A DNA stretch of 64,000 bases from Paractinoplanes aksuensis (GCF_024137025.1 NZ_JAMYJR010000013.1:1-64000); one strand, 5' to 3'. Numbered from the stretch's first letter, positions 31,489 through 40,581 are shown. Translations and numbers: made by a program. Notes: generated from the sequence alone by a model not told the origin.

Positions 31489-32396
31489 AAATCCCGCGCG
31501 TCATCCAGGCCTACCTCGACCATCTGACCGTCGAGCGTGGGCTGTCGCGCAACACCCTGCTCTCGTACCGGCGTGACCTCGACCGGTACGCCCGGGCGCT
31601 CGCCGAGGACGGGATCGACGATCTCGCCTCGGTGGGCACCGCCCGGATCACCGCCCACCTGGCCGCCCTGCGCGACGAGGGCCTGGCCGCGTCGTCGGCC
31701 GCCCGGGCGGTCAGCGCCGTCCGCGGCCTGCACCGCTTCGCCGCCCGCGAGGGCCTGGTCGCGGCCGACGTCGCGGCCGAGGTCCGCCCGCCCACCCTGG
31801 CCCAGCGCCTGCCCAAGGCGCTCGACGTCGACCAGGTCACCCGGCTGCTCGACGTGCCCGCCGACACCCCGCTCGGCCTGCGCGACAAAGCCCTGCTCGA
31901 ATTTCTGTACGGCACCGGCGCGCGCATCTCGGAGGCCGTCGGCGCGGCCATCGACGACCTCGAGCTCGGCGACGACCCGGCCGCGATCCTGCACGGCAAG
32001 GGCGGCCGCACCCGATTGGTCCCGGTCGGCGGGTACGCCCAGGCCGCGTTGGGGGCTTATTTGGTACGAGGAAGACCGGCGCTTTCCGCCAATGGCCGAG
32101 GCACCCCGGCTGTGTTCCTCAACGCCCGGGGTGGACAGTTGTCGCGGCAGAGCGCGTGGACGATCCTGCACCGCGCCGCCGCCGCGGCCGGTCTGCCGGT
32201 CGAGGGGCCGCACGCCGTGAGCCCGCACACTCTGCGGCATTCCTATGCGACACATCTGCTCGACGGGGGCGCCGACGTGCGCGTCGTGCAAGAGCTGCTG
32301 GGGCACGCGTCGGTGACCACCACCCAGGTCTATACGCTGGTCACGGTGGACCGGTTGCGCGAGATCTACGCGACCGCACACCCGCGCGCTCGTTAG
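31485..32396 (+). CDS. xerD: Tyrosine recombinase XerD
   Basis: 303 residues. The core-binding domain begins at [20 protein letters not shown]. Catalytic residues are visible: R in [20 protein letters not shown] (H and R), LGHASVTTT (H) and nucleophile Y in VYTLV. It resolves chromosome dimers at dif. No ATG, GTG or TTG is present in frame near the conserved N-terminus; the only plausible initiator is CTG 31485, which overlaps the ald stop as CTGA. Confidence 0.92.
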   Translation: MKIPRVIQAYLDHLTVERGLSRNTLLSYRRDLDRYARALAEDGIDDLASVGTARITAHLAALRDEGLAASSAARAVSAVRGLHRFAAREGLVAADVAAEVRPPTLAQRLPKALDVDQVTRLLDVPADTPLGLRDKALLEFLYGTGARISEAVGAAIDDLELGDDPAAILHGKGGRTRLVPVGGYAQAALGAYLVRGRPALSANGRGTPAVFLNARGGQLSRQSAWTILHRAAAAAGLPVEGPHAVSPHTLRHSYATHLLDGGADVRVVQELLGHASVTTTQVYTLVTVDRLREIYATAHPRAR

Positions 32397-32512
32397 AGCA
32401 TTGCGCACCCATAGATGGCGACACGCCGACAGGCTGGCCCGGATCGACGGCACGTGTGGCGTACAGTCGGGCATCGACTCCGGCTGTAACGAGTCGGGGA
32501 GGGGGCGAGGGC

Positions 32513-33442
32513 ATGGCAGGTAACGATCGTGCAGAGGCCTGGACCTCGGCGCTCCGCGAGCAACAGGGTTCGATGGATCTCGGCGCCGACCTGGGACCGG
32601 CCGACCCGACCGCGTACACGATGCGCCGTCCGATCCCCGAGCCGATGCCGACCGACCGGCACGGCCCCGCGCGGATCATCGCCCTCGCCAACCAGAAGGG
32701 CGGCGTCGGCAAGACCACCACGACGATCAACCTGGGCGCGGCCCTGGCCGAGTACGGCCGCAAGGTGCTGCTGGTCGACTTCGACCCCCAGGGCGCGTGC
32801 TCGGTCGGCCTCGGCGTCAACCCGCACAACCTCGACCTCAGCATCTACAACCTGCTCATGCAGGACGACGTGACCGCTGAGGACGTCATCATCAAGACCG
32901 ACGTCGCCGGCCTGCACCTGCTGCCGGCCAACATCGACCTCTCGGCGGCCGAGATCCAGCTGGTCAACGAGGTCGCGCGCGAGATGGCGCTGGCCCGCGT
33001 GCTGCGCTCGGTCCGCAAGGAATACGACTTCATCCTGATCGACTGCCAGCCCTCGCTGGGCCTGCTGGCGATCAACGCGCTCACCATCGCGCACGGCGTG
33101 CTCATCCCGCTCGAGTGCGAGTTCTTCTCGCTGCGCGGTGTGGCCCTGCTGCTCGACACGATCGACAAGGTGCGCGAACGGCTGAACTTCGACCTCGAGC
33201 TCGAGGGCATCCTGGCCACCATGTACGACTCCCGCACCACCCACTGCCGCCAGGTGCTGCAGCGCGTGGTCGAGGCGTTCGGCGACAAGGTCTACCAGAC
33301 CGTCATCACCAAGACGGTCAAGTTCCCCGAGTCCACGGTGGCCGGCGCGCCCATCACCACGCTCGACCCGGCCTCGTCCGGGGCCCGCAACTACCGGCAG
33401 CTGGCCCGCGAGGTCATCGCCGCCAAGGCTGAGCGCGGCTGA
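32513..33442 (+). CDS. ParA-family ATPase
   Basis: 309 residues. An about 55-residue N-terminal extension precedes the deviant Walker A ALANQKGGVGKTTTTINLG, then DFDPQGACS and FILIDCQPSLG. This is the Soj/ParA type. The position upstream of scpA/scpB matches Rv1708, the ParA homologue that is separate from the parAB locus near oriC. No parB follows. A role in chromosome positioning with ScpAB-SMC is inference from context. Confidence 0.92.
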   Translation: MAGNDRAEAWTSALREQQGSMDLGADLGPADPTAYTMRRPIPEPMPTDRHGPARIIALANQKGGVGKTTTTINLGAALAEYGRKVLLVDFDPQGACSVGLGVNPHNLDLSIYNLLMQDDVTAEDVIIKTDVAGLHLLPANIDLSAAEIQLVNEVAREMALARVLRSVRKEYDFILIDCQPSLGLLAINALTIAHGVLIPLECEFFSLRGVALLLDTIDKVRERLNFDLELEGILATMYDSRTTHCRQVLQRVVEAFGDKVYQTVITKTVKFPESTVAGAPITTLDPASSGARNYRQLAREVIAAKAERG

Positions 33443-33467
33443 CCGCTCTTCTTCTTTTTGGAGATCC

Positions 33468-34139
33468 GTGCTCTACGCCCTTGGCGATCCGGTGGCGTTC
33501 GTCGCCCTGGTTCTCTCCTTCCTGCTCGCGCTCGTCCTGCGCTCCGTCGCCATCCGGCTGACCGCGCGCAGCCTCGGCCTGGCCGAACGACGCGATTCGA
33601 TCACCCCGCGCCTGCGCGAGGACGTCGACCCGTTCGGCGCCGTGGCGGCCGCAATCGGCGGCATGGGCTGGGGCAAGATCCTCACCGTCGACGACGTGCC
33701 CCGCTACCGCGGCAAGGCCCGGGCCATCATGGTCTTCGCGGCCGGCCCGGTGCTGTGCATCCTGGTGTCCCAGCTGATCCTGCTCGGCTACGCCCTGGCG
33801 TACCCGGAAAACTTTCTGTCGCAGATCGGACCGGCCGACGTGCTCCTCGGCCTGGGCGGCGTGCCGTTCGTCGACCAGATCGTGTTGTCGCTGGCCGTGG
33901 GCCTGCTCTGCTTCGGACTGCTGGCCCTGATCCCGATCCCGCCGCTCGACGGCTTCGGCATCCTCTACAACGCCGTCAGCCGCCCCGGTCGGGGTATGCA
34001 GTGGATGCGCCTGTGGTTCGAGGACAAGAACATCGGCGTATTGGTGCTGCTCATCCTGTGTCTGTTCCCGTTCGGCGCGCCGTTCCTGCTGCTGATCCTG
34101 AACGGCCTGGGCCTGGTCTTCGTCCGCGTCTGGGGGTAG
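33468..34139 (+). CDS. Site-2-protease-like membrane protein lacking HExxH
   Basis: 223 residues with about five membrane helices. The segments GWGKILTVDDVPRYRGKAR, FAAGPVL and LIPIPPLDGFGIL match the S2P/M50 fold, including the second metal-binding motif. However, the first helix has LVLRSVAIRLTARSLG where active enzymes have HExxH, so zinc binding should be lost. GGAGATCC precedes GTG 33468. It sits 25 bases after the ParA-type gene, so is probably co-transcribed. Likely a pseudoprotease. Confidence 0.75.
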   Translation: MLYALGDPVAFVALVLSFLLALVLRSVAIRLTARSLGLAERRDSITPRLREDVDPFGAVAAAIGGMGWGKILTVDDVPRYRGKARAIMVFAAGPVLCILVSQLILLGYALAYPENFLSQIGPADVLLGLGGVPFVDQIVLSLAVGLLCFGLLALIPIPPLDGFGILYNAVSRPGRGMQWMRLWFEDKNIGVLVLLILCLFPFGAPFLLLILNGLGLVFVRVWG

Positions 34140-34289
34140 TCCCCGATTCGTGCCTCCGGTGGAAACCAGGAGGCGATCTGTGGCGCGTGGGGCGCACTCT
34201 GAAGTGGCTCCACTTTCACCTCCATCGGCTCAGCCACTCTTCGTAGCTTCACCGGCTCAGCTACTTCCGTCGGCCCATCCACCGTTCAC

Positions 34290-34357
34290 CGGCTCTGCCA
34301 GCTTCACGGCTCTGCCAGCTTCACGGCTCTGCCAGCTTCACGGCTCAGCCAGCTTTG
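34290..34357. repeat. 17-bp tandem repeat, four copies
   Basis: CGGCTCTGCCAGCTTCA occurs three times in a row (34290, 34307, 34324), followed by a diverged fourth copy (34341-34357). Looser copies of the surrounding GGCCCATCCACC-type sequence lie on both sides (about 34225-34395). The region 34140-34402 holds no convincing gene. Confidence 0.85.
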
Positions 34358-34402
34358 TCGGCCCATCCACCTTCGTCGGCTCGTCCACCGGAGTTGATCG
34401 AC

Positions 34403-34669
34403 ATGCGTAGCCAGATGCTCGCCGCCCGCGCCGCCGCCCTGTTCGCCAGCGACCTGCCCTGCGGATCGCGCCCGGACGCCACCCTCGTCGAGAACGCGAT
34501 CGCCGCCTCGGTGCGCCGCGCCGGTGGCACCCGCGGCTGCGTGGCCGCCCTGGCCGCCGCCTACGGCGACTACCCCGAGACCGCCGCCGTCCGCATGCGC
34601 TGGGCGCGAAGTGTGGTCCAGGGTGCGTACGAACCATCGCCGGCACCCGATCTGGTGCTGGCCGCTTGA
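34403..34669 (+). CDS. Small hypothetical protein
   Basis: 88 residues. It starts with MRSQMLAARAAALFASDLPC and is helical throughout, with VENAIAASVRRAGGTRGCVA and MRWARSVVQGAYE. Codon third positions are GC-rich as in real genes here. ATG 34403 is preceded by GGAG. No family recognised; the two Cys are not in a metal-binding pattern. Confidence 0.65.
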   Translation: MRSQMLAARAAALFASDLPCGSRPDATLVENAIAASVRRAGGTRGCVAALAAAYGDYPETAAVRMRWARSVVQGAYEPSPAPDLVLAA

Positions 34670-34736
34670 TCGCGGGGGAGCGGCTAGCTCTCTGCTCGGC
34701 TGCCGCTCCCCGTTCGCGCAGGTCAGCGGGTCTCCG

Positions 34737-34871
34737 CCTTGTTGGGCCGCGCGTTGTTGGCCCGCGCGTTGTTGGCCTGCGCGTTGTTGGCCTGCGCGTT
34801 GTTGGGCCGCGCGTTGTTGGGCCGCGCCATGTCGGGCCGCGATTTGTCGGCCCGCGCCTTGTCGGTCAGCG
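34737..34871. repeat. 15-bp tandem repeat, nine copies
   Basis: Nine contiguous units of the type CGTTGTTGGCCCGCG run without spacers. Outer copies are more diverged. The last unit overlaps the stop codon of the minus-strand reductase gene. It lies between two convergent genes. Confidence 0.9.
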
Positions 34872-35282
34872 GACGGTGATCACGGCGATCGGGAACTTGC
34901 GGTCGGTCTTGGTCTCGTAGTCGGCGGCGTCCGGCCAGTAGGCCCGCCACACGCCGTAGAGGCGCTCCCAGTCGGCGTCCTGGCCCGGCCGGACGACCCG
35001 GTGGTCGGCCTGCACAGTCTCGGCGCCGAGCTCGATGGTGACCGGACCTTCGAGGGCCTCGAGGTTGGCCACCCACTGCGGTTCGCTCGGCGCGCCGCCG
35101 GCGCTGCCGCAGAGCAGGTACGTGTCGCCGTCGGGCGCCGCGACGAGTGGATTGACGGTCACCTTGCCGGTCTTGCGCCCGGGCGTGTGCAACAGGAGGG
35201 TCGTCTTGCCCTCCCAGTGCCCGCCGAGCACGCCGTCGCGGGCGCGGAAGTCCGCGATGATCGTGTCATTGAACGAAGCCAT
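34866..35282 (-). CDS. F420-dependent (deazaflavin) nitroreductase-family protein
   Basis: 138 residues. The pattern LLLHTPGRKTGKVTVNPL, then YLLCGSAGGAPSEPQWVANL and a final conserved WPDAADYETKTDRKFP is that of the DDN/F420H2-dependent nitroreductase family of actinobacteria. It uses reduced coenzyme F420 to reduce quinones or nitro compounds. ATG 35282. Its stop lies within the 15-bp repeat array. Confidence 0.9.
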   Translation of the reverse strand: MASFNDTIIADFRARDGVLGGHWEGKTTLLLHTPGRKTGKVTVNPLVAAPDGDTYLLCGSAGGAPSEPQWVANLEALEGPVTIELGAETVQADHRVVRPGQDADWERLYGVWRAYWPDAADYETKTDRKFPIAVITVR

Positions 35283-35394
35283 GATCCAAAGAGTAGTTGA
35301 CGGCGGGAATATCTGACTTCCGCGGTACTCGACCGAGCATCCGATATGGCCGGTGGTGAACAGTCACCCGGCCGTCGTGTTCTGCTCCCACCAG

Positions 35395-35704
35395 GTGGCC
35401 GCCTGTCGCGTCCCGCTCCGACTAAGTGGCCGCCTGTCGCGTTCTGCTCTGCCCAGGTGGCCGCTCGTCGCGTTCTACTCTGATTGAGCGGCCGCTTGTC
35501 GCGTTCTGCTCTGCCCAGGTGGCCGCTCGTCGCGTTCTACTCTGATTGAGCGGCCGCTTGTCGCCTTCTGCTCTGACCAGGTCGCCGCTCGTCGCGTTCT
35601 ACTTTGATTGAGCGGCCGCTTGTCGCGTTCCGCTCCGACCAGGCGGTCGCTTGTCGCTTTCTACTCTCATCAGGTGGCCGGTCGTCGTTTTCTGCTTTGA
35701 TCAG
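35395..35704. repeat. 31-bp tandem repeat, ten copies, upstream of scpA
   Basis: Ten contiguous 31-bp units start at 35395 and recur exactly every 31 bases to 35704. Core elements are GTGGCCGC, then TGTCGCGTTCTGCTCTG. Two subtypes alternate: one ends CTGCCCAG, the other CTGATTGA. Together they make a 62-bp higher-order unit, seen nearly identical at 35457-35518 and 35519-35580. A degenerate copy precedes the array, and related GTTGATC/CAGTAACC-type motifs continue to 35870. No spacers exist, so it is not CRISPR. No gene is seen in 35283-35880. Confidence 0.93.
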
Positions 35705-35880
35705 CCGGTCGGCGGGCCATCATCCACTGCTCGCTGCAGTCTTGGGCGTTGGTCAGTCAGTAACCAGCCGCTCTGTTTCGCGTTGATCTTGCAGTAACCC
35801 ATCGCTCGTTCCCGCGTTGATCAACCAGTCACCCGTCGCCCCCTCCGACGTTGATCAACTGGAGCGATGGGAGTTGACCT

Positions 35881-38184
35881 GTGAGGCGGGAGCAGGTTGT
35901 CGGAGCCGTGGTCTACGGTCAGTTCGTGCCTGAAGAGTCGACCCATCCGCCCGCCGGGCCTCCCGTGCCGGTGACCGACGCCGCGCCGCCGGCTGTCGAT
36001 GCCGTCCCGGCGCCGGCTGTCGATGCCGCCGCGACGCCGCTCGACGCCGACGACGGCCTGCCGATGAGCGCCCCGGTGAATGCCGACGGCGTCGCGGTGG
36101 ACGCCGAGGGCAACCCGATCGACGACGGCAAGTTCCTCGTGCGGCTCGACAACTTCACCGGCCCGTTCGACCTGCTGCTGCAGCTGATCGGCAAGCACAA
36201 GCTCGACGTCACCGAGGTCGCCCTGCACCAGGTGACCGACGACTTCATCGCGTACATCCGGGCCATGGGCGACGACTGGGACCTGGGCGAGGCCAGCGAG
36301 TTCCTGCTGGTCGCGGCCACCCTGCTCGACCTCAAGGCGGCCCGCCTGCTGCCCGCCGCCGACGTCGAGGACGAGGAAGACCTGGCCCTGCTCGAGGCGC
36401 GCGACCTGCTCTTCGCCCGTCTGCTGCAATACAAGGCCTACAAAGAGGCCGCCTCGCACATCATGGAACTCGAGATCAACGGCATGCGCCGCTGGCCCCG
36501 AGACGTGTCGATGGAGCCGAGGTACGCCGAGGCCCTGCCCGAGCTGGTGCTGGGCGTCGGCCCCGAGCGCCTGTTCAAGCTGGCGCTCAAACAGTTCGCC
36601 CCCAAGCCCGGCCCGCCCGAGGTGTCGATCGCCCACATCCACCAGGTACGCGTCAGCGTCCGCGAACACGCCACCCTGCTACGCGACCGCCTGCGCCGCG
36701 CCGGCCAGGCAACATTCAGCCTGCTGGTCGCCGACTGCGAAAACACGCTGGAAGTCGTGGCCCGCTTCCTGGCCCTGCTAGAGCTGTACCGCGAGGGCCT
36801 GATCGACTTCGAACAGCCGGTCTCCCTCGACGAACTGACAGTCCGCTGGATCGGCGGCGACGCCACAGACGCCGACCTGGACATCGACGACTACGAGGGC
36901 ACCAAACCCGACCCCGACGCCCCACCAGCAGAACCCATAACCGACAGCGACGTAACAGCCCTCCAAAACGCCCCCGACCCCGACGACGACCCGGACGACA
37001 ACGAGCACGCCCCGTTCAGCAGGTCTCGCGCCGCAACCGACCCCGACGACGACTCGGACGACAGCGAGCACGCCCCGTTCAGTAGGTCGCTCGCCACAGC
37101 CGACCCGGATGACGACGCCGACAGCGAGCCCGCCTTCCCCGCTGGGATGCTCTCCGCGACCGACCTGACCGGTGGCGACGGCAGCGGGCACGCCCACTCC
37201 GGCGGGTTGCTCGCCACAGCCGACCCGGATGACGACGCCGACAGCGAGCCCGCCTTCCCCGCTGGGTTGCTCTCCGCGACCGACCTGACCGGTGGCGACG
37301 GCAGCGGGCGCGCCCGCTCCGGCGGGTTGCCCGCCACAACCGACGCGGACGATGACGACAGCGGGCGCGCCCTCTCTGCAGGATTGTCCGCCGCGACCGG
37401 CCCGGACGACGTCGCCAACGGCGAGCACACTCCCTTCAGCGGATCTCCCGCCACAACCGACCCGGACGACGATGCGTGGGAGCCGGACGACTCTTACAGC
37501 GAGGCGACCACACTCTCTGCCGGGTCGGCTGTGGCCGGGATCGATGCAGACGACGAGTCGTCGGAGCTGAGCGATTCCAGGGACGAGTTCGTTGGCGCGG
37601 CTGCTCTTTCCGCTGAGCCAACCGTTGCCGGAATTGACTCGGCTGACGATGCCTCGGAGCTGGACGACTTCGACGACGAACTCGGCGACGTGGCCACCCT
37701 CGCCACTGGTTCGCTCGCCGAAACCGACCCGGATGACGGTGCGGGGGAGCCGGACGACTCTCGTAGCCAGTTCGCCGAACTGACCTTCCTCTCCACCGAG
37801 CCTCCCGCGGCCAAGGCCGACCCGGATGACGCACCCCGTGAGCTGGGCGATCCCGACCTCGAGCACACCGACGCCATCCTCGTACCCGCTGGATCGGCCA
37901 CCGACCTGCGTGATCACGCCGCCGATCTTGAGCCTGTCGAGGATGCGAACGGTGGCGATCTTCCCACTGGGGCTGTCGTCGGGGACGGCCGTGACGGCGT
38001 GGCCGCGCCTGGGCAGGGCATCGTTGGCGGCGTGGTGGACGCTGGCCGGCGGGCGGGTGACTCCGAGGGTGAGAGTGGGGAATCGCCTGGATCGGGTAAC
38101 TCCGGGGCGGATGACCGACTTGACGTGGGCCGTCGGCTTGATGATCTTGGCGTGGAAGACGACGACGCGAGGGGACGATCGTGA
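35881..38184 (+). CDS. scpA: Segregation and condensation protein ScpA with giant acidic extension
   Basis: 767 residues, about three times the usual size. The kleisin domain spans about 75-335: VRLDNFTGPFDLLLQLIGKH is the conserved N-terminal start, and the C-terminal winged helix ends near LDELTVRWIGGDATD. The remaining 430 residues are Asp/Ser/Ala-rich repeats with recurring TDPDDD and ATADPDDDADSEPAF units. ScpA bridges the SMC heads with ScpB. GTG 35881 is the first in-frame start; GTG 35926 is possible. The stop overlaps the scpB start. Confidence 0.9.
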   Translation: MRREQVVGAVVYGQFVPEESTHPPAGPPVPVTDAAPPAVDAVPAPAVDAAATPLDADDGLPMSAPVNADGVAVDAEGNPIDDGKFLVRLDNFTGPFDLLLQLIGKHKLDVTEVALHQVTDDFIAYIRAMGDDWDLGEASEFLLVAATLLDLKAARLLPAADVEDEEDLALLEARDLLFARLLQYKAYKEAASHIMELEINGMRRWPRDVSMEPRYAEALPELVLGVGPERLFKLALKQFAPKPGPPEVSIAHIHQVRVSVREHATLLRDRLRRAGQATFSLLVADCENTLEVVARFLALLELYREGLIDFEQPVSLDELTVRWIGGDATDADLDIDDYEGTKPDPDAPPAEPITDSDVTALQNAPDPDDDPDDNEHAPFSRSRAATDPDDDSDDSEHAPFSRSLATADPDDDADSEPAFPAGMLSATDLTGGDGSGHAHSGGLLATADPDDDADSEPAFPAGLLSATDLTGGDGSGRARSGGLPATTDADDDDSGRALSAGLSAATGPDDVANGEHTPFSGSPATTDPDDDAWEPDDSYSEATTLSAGSAVAGIDADDESSELSDSRDEFVGAAALSAEPTVAGIDSADDASELDDFDDELGDVATLATGSLAETDPDDGAGEPDDSRSQFAELTFLSTEPPAAKADPDDAPRELGDPDLEHTDAILVPAGSATDLRDHAADLEPVEDANGGDLPTGAVVGDGRDGVAAPGQGIVGGVVDAGRRAGDSEGESGESPGSGNSGADDRLDVGRRLDDLGVEDDDARGRS
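37091..37330 (+). repeat. 120-bp near-perfect in-frame duplication in scpA
   Basis: Two adjacent 120-bp copies (37091-37210 and 37211-37330) encode a 40-residue unit starting ATADPDDDADSEPAF. They differ at only a few bases, so the expansion is recent. Weaker relatives lie on both sides (37000-37480). Confidence 0.85.
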
Positions 38185-39842
38185 GCGACGACGAGCGGCA
38201 GGACTCACTCGCGGCCCAAGCCGCCGCCTGGGTGCCGCCGTGGGAACGGGCCCCGAGAACGCCGGACCGCAACTATCAGGCCGCCGCTGAGGCCGGGGCC
38301 CGAGCGGAAGCCGACAATCCCCACTCCAACGCACCCCACGGCGACGCTGCCCGCAACGCCGACGTTGCCGAGGAAGAGGCGCGAGCTGAAGCCGGCGCGG
38401 AGTCAACCCCTTCTGACGTCGACAGCGAAGATGCGGACGACGCCGAGCGTGATGCTGCAACAGCAGCCGGCGGGAGCGAGGACGATGTGTTCGCGGGCCG
38501 GGTCGTGGCTGAGGAGCGTGCCTCCGGGGCCGTCGCGGATGTGCGGGCCGGCGGGGGACGGGCGGACTCCGGACCTGCGGTGGGGGCTCCGGAGGACACG
38601 GAGTCGATCGACGAGTCGGGGTTGTCGGATGATGACGACGATTTCGATCCGGCTTTCGAGGGGGCCAACCCGGTCGTTGCGACCGAGGACGACGCGGTGG
38701 GAGTGGACGTCGAGGTCGGGCTCCGAGAGTCGGTGAGCGAGGCCGAGCCGGTCGATGTGACGCCGGGGCCGGAGCTGCCCTTGCCGGAACCGATCGAGCA
38801 GGCCGTCGAAGCCGCGGACGAGAACGAGCCGGGAACTCCGGTCGATGCCCCGCTGCCGCCGGAAGGTGACGACGCGGGCGATGTGTTCGACGCGGCGGCC
38901 GACGATGACGTGAGCGACGACGGCGAGATGGATCTGCCGTTCGCCGACGAGGTGCCGGTGTCCGACTCCGAGGACGACCCGGAGGACGACGCCGTCATCG
39001 ACCAGGACGACGCCGTCATCGACCAGGACGACGCCGTCATCGACCAGGACGACGACGCCACCGACGAGGAGTGGGACGACACCCCGGAAGAGCCCGCGGT
39101 GGCTGCGGCTAAGCCCGCTACCCCCAAGGCTGCGAAGGCTGAGACCACGAAGGCCGCAGCAGAAGAAGCTGCGGTTGCCGATACGGCGGTCACCGAAGCG
39201 GCGGTGCCGGGGCAGAAGCGCCGGGCGGCGAAGGTGGACGTCACGATCGACGAGGCTGAGCTGCGTACGCCGGAAATGGATCTTCCGGGGTTGACCGACG
39301 ATGCGGAGCTGGCGGCCGCACTCGAGGCGATCATGCTGGTGGTCGACGAGCCGGTGGCCGAGCTGCAGCTCGCGCAGATCCTGGAACAGCCGACCGAGCG
39401 CATCGCGCTGATGCTCGACAATCTGTCGGCCCGCTACACGGCGGCGGGGCACGGGTTCGACCTGCGGCGGGTGGCCGGTGGCTGGCGTCTCTACACGCGG
39501 CCGGAATACGCGGCGTACGTGGAAAGGTTCGTTCTCGACGGGCAGTCTGTGCGGCTGACCCAGGCGGCGCTGGAGACACTGGCCGTGGTCGCCTACAAGC
39601 AGCCGGTGACCCGGTCGAGGATCAGCGCCATCCGAGGTGTGAACTGCGACGGGGTCATGCGTACGCTTGTCACTCGCGGCCTGATCGAGGAATGCGGCAC
39701 CGAGAGCGAAACCGGGGCACACCTGTATCGCACGACCGGGCTGTTCCTCGAGAAGCTCGGCCTCAACTCGGTCGATCAGCTGCCGCCGCTCGCTCCGTTC
39801 CTGCCCGACGACGTGGAAGAAGTGCTCGATGCCACAGGCTGA
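38181..39842 (+). CDS. scpB: Segregation and condensation protein ScpB with long acidic N-terminal extension
   Basis: 553 residues; the usual protein is about 190-250. The winged-helix ScpB domain lies at about 365-545: LAAALEAIMLVVDEPV, then QLAQILEQPTERIALMLDNL and VTRSRISAIRGVNCDGVMRT. Residues 1-360 are low-complexity and acidic, with a triple DAVIDQD repeat. It pairs with ScpA on SMC. GTG overlaps the scpA stop, and its end overlaps the pseudouridine synthase start by 14 bases. Confidence 0.9.
   Translation: MSDDERQDSLAAQAAAWVPPWERAPRTPDRNYQAAAEAGARAEADNPHSNAPHGDAARNADVAEEEARAEAGAESTPSDVDSEDADDAERDAATAAGGSEDDVFAGRVVAEERASGAVADVRAGGGRADSGPAVGAPEDTESIDESGLSDDDDDFDPAFEGANPVVATEDDAVGVDVEVGLRESVSEAEPVDVTPGPELPLPEPIEQAVEAADENEPGTPVDAPLPPEGDDAGDVFDAAADDDVSDDGEMDLPFADEVPVSDSEDDPEDDAVIDQDDAVIDQDDAVIDQDDDATDEEWDDTPEEPAVAAAKPATPKAAKAETTKAAAEEAAVADTAVTEAAVPGQKRRAAKVDVTIDEAELRTPEMDLPGLTDDAELAAALEAIMLVVDEPVAELQLAQILEQPTERIALMLDNLSARYTAAGHGFDLRRVAGGWRLYTRPEYAAYVERFVLDGQSVRLTQAALETLAVVAYKQPVTRSRISAIRGVNCDGVMRTLVTRGLIEECGTESETGAHLYRTTGLFLEKLGLNSVDQLPPLAPFLPDDVEEVLDATG
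38988..39050 (+). repeat. Triple 21-bp tandem repeat in scpB
   Basis: Three identical 21-bp units, each encoding DAVIDQD, lie in the acidic linker of ScpB. Identity at all codon positions indicates recent slippage expansion. Confidence 0.9.
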
Positions 39843-40569
39843 CACCGCCGAACGCCTCCAGAAAGTCCTGGCGGCGGCCGGTGTTGGATCCCGCCGCGCC
39901 TGCGAAGACCTGATCTTCCGCCGACGCGTCACGGTCAACGGCAAGGTCGCCAAGCTCGGCGACAAGGTCGACCCCACTAAAGCCGAGATCCTCGTCGACG
40001 GGCAGCGGGTGATCACCGACACCAAACTCGTCTACCTGGCCCTCAACAAGCCCCGAGGCGTCGTGTCGACGCTCGACGACGAGAAGGGCCGCAACGAGCT
40101 CGCCGACTTCGTCGGCCAGTTCGACGTGCGCCTGCACCACGTGGGCCGGCTCGATGCCGACTCCGAGGGCCTGCTGCTGATCACCAACGACGGTGAGCTG
40201 ACCAACAAGCTCACCCACCCCCGCTACGAGATCCAGAAGACGTACGTGGCCGAGGTCATCAACGGCCCGCTGCCCCGCAACGTCGGCCGCCAGCTGCTCA
40301 GCGGCGTCGAACTCGAGGACGGCCCGGCCAAGGCCGACGGGTTCAAGCTGCTCGGCGCGCTCGGCAAGACCGCGCAGGTCGAGATCGTCCTGCACGAGGG
40401 CCGCAAACACATCGTGCGCCGCATGCTCGAAGAGGTCGGCCATCCGGTAACCCGCCTGATCCGCACGGCAGTGGGCCCGATCCGTCTGGGCGACCTCCGC
40501 CCCGGCGGCTTCCGCCACCTCTCCAACGCCGAGGTGGCCGCCCTGTTCAAGGCCGCCGGCGACAGCTGA
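39829..40569 (+). CDS. RsuA/RluB/E/F-family pseudouridine synthase
   Basis: 246 residues. An N-terminal S4 domain (RLQKVLAAAGVGSRRACEDL) is followed by the catalytic domain with HHVGRLDADSEGLLLITNDG, containing the catalytic Asp, and GRKHIVRRMLEEVGHPV. It isomerises a uridine in rRNA, most likely 23S. ATG 39829 overlaps the end of scpB, as in the Rv1709-Rv1711 order. A strong terminator follows. Confidence 0.92.
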   Translation: MPQADTAERLQKVLAAAGVGSRRACEDLIFRRRVTVNGKVAKLGDKVDPTKAEILVDGQRVITDTKLVYLALNKPRGVVSTLDDEKGRNELADFVGQFDVRLHHVGRLDADSEGLLLITNDGELTNKLTHPRYEIQKTYVAEVINGPLPRNVGRQLLSGVELEDGPAKADGFKLLGALGKTAQVEIVLHEGRKHIVRRMLEEVGHPVTRLIRTAVGPIRLGDLRPGGFRHLSNAEVAALFKAAGDS

Positions 40570-40581
40570 CGTCCACCGCTT

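Noticed and set aside
35395..35704. CRISPR array
   Set aside because: The 31-bp units follow each other without spacers, and no cas genes are near; it is a tandem repeat.
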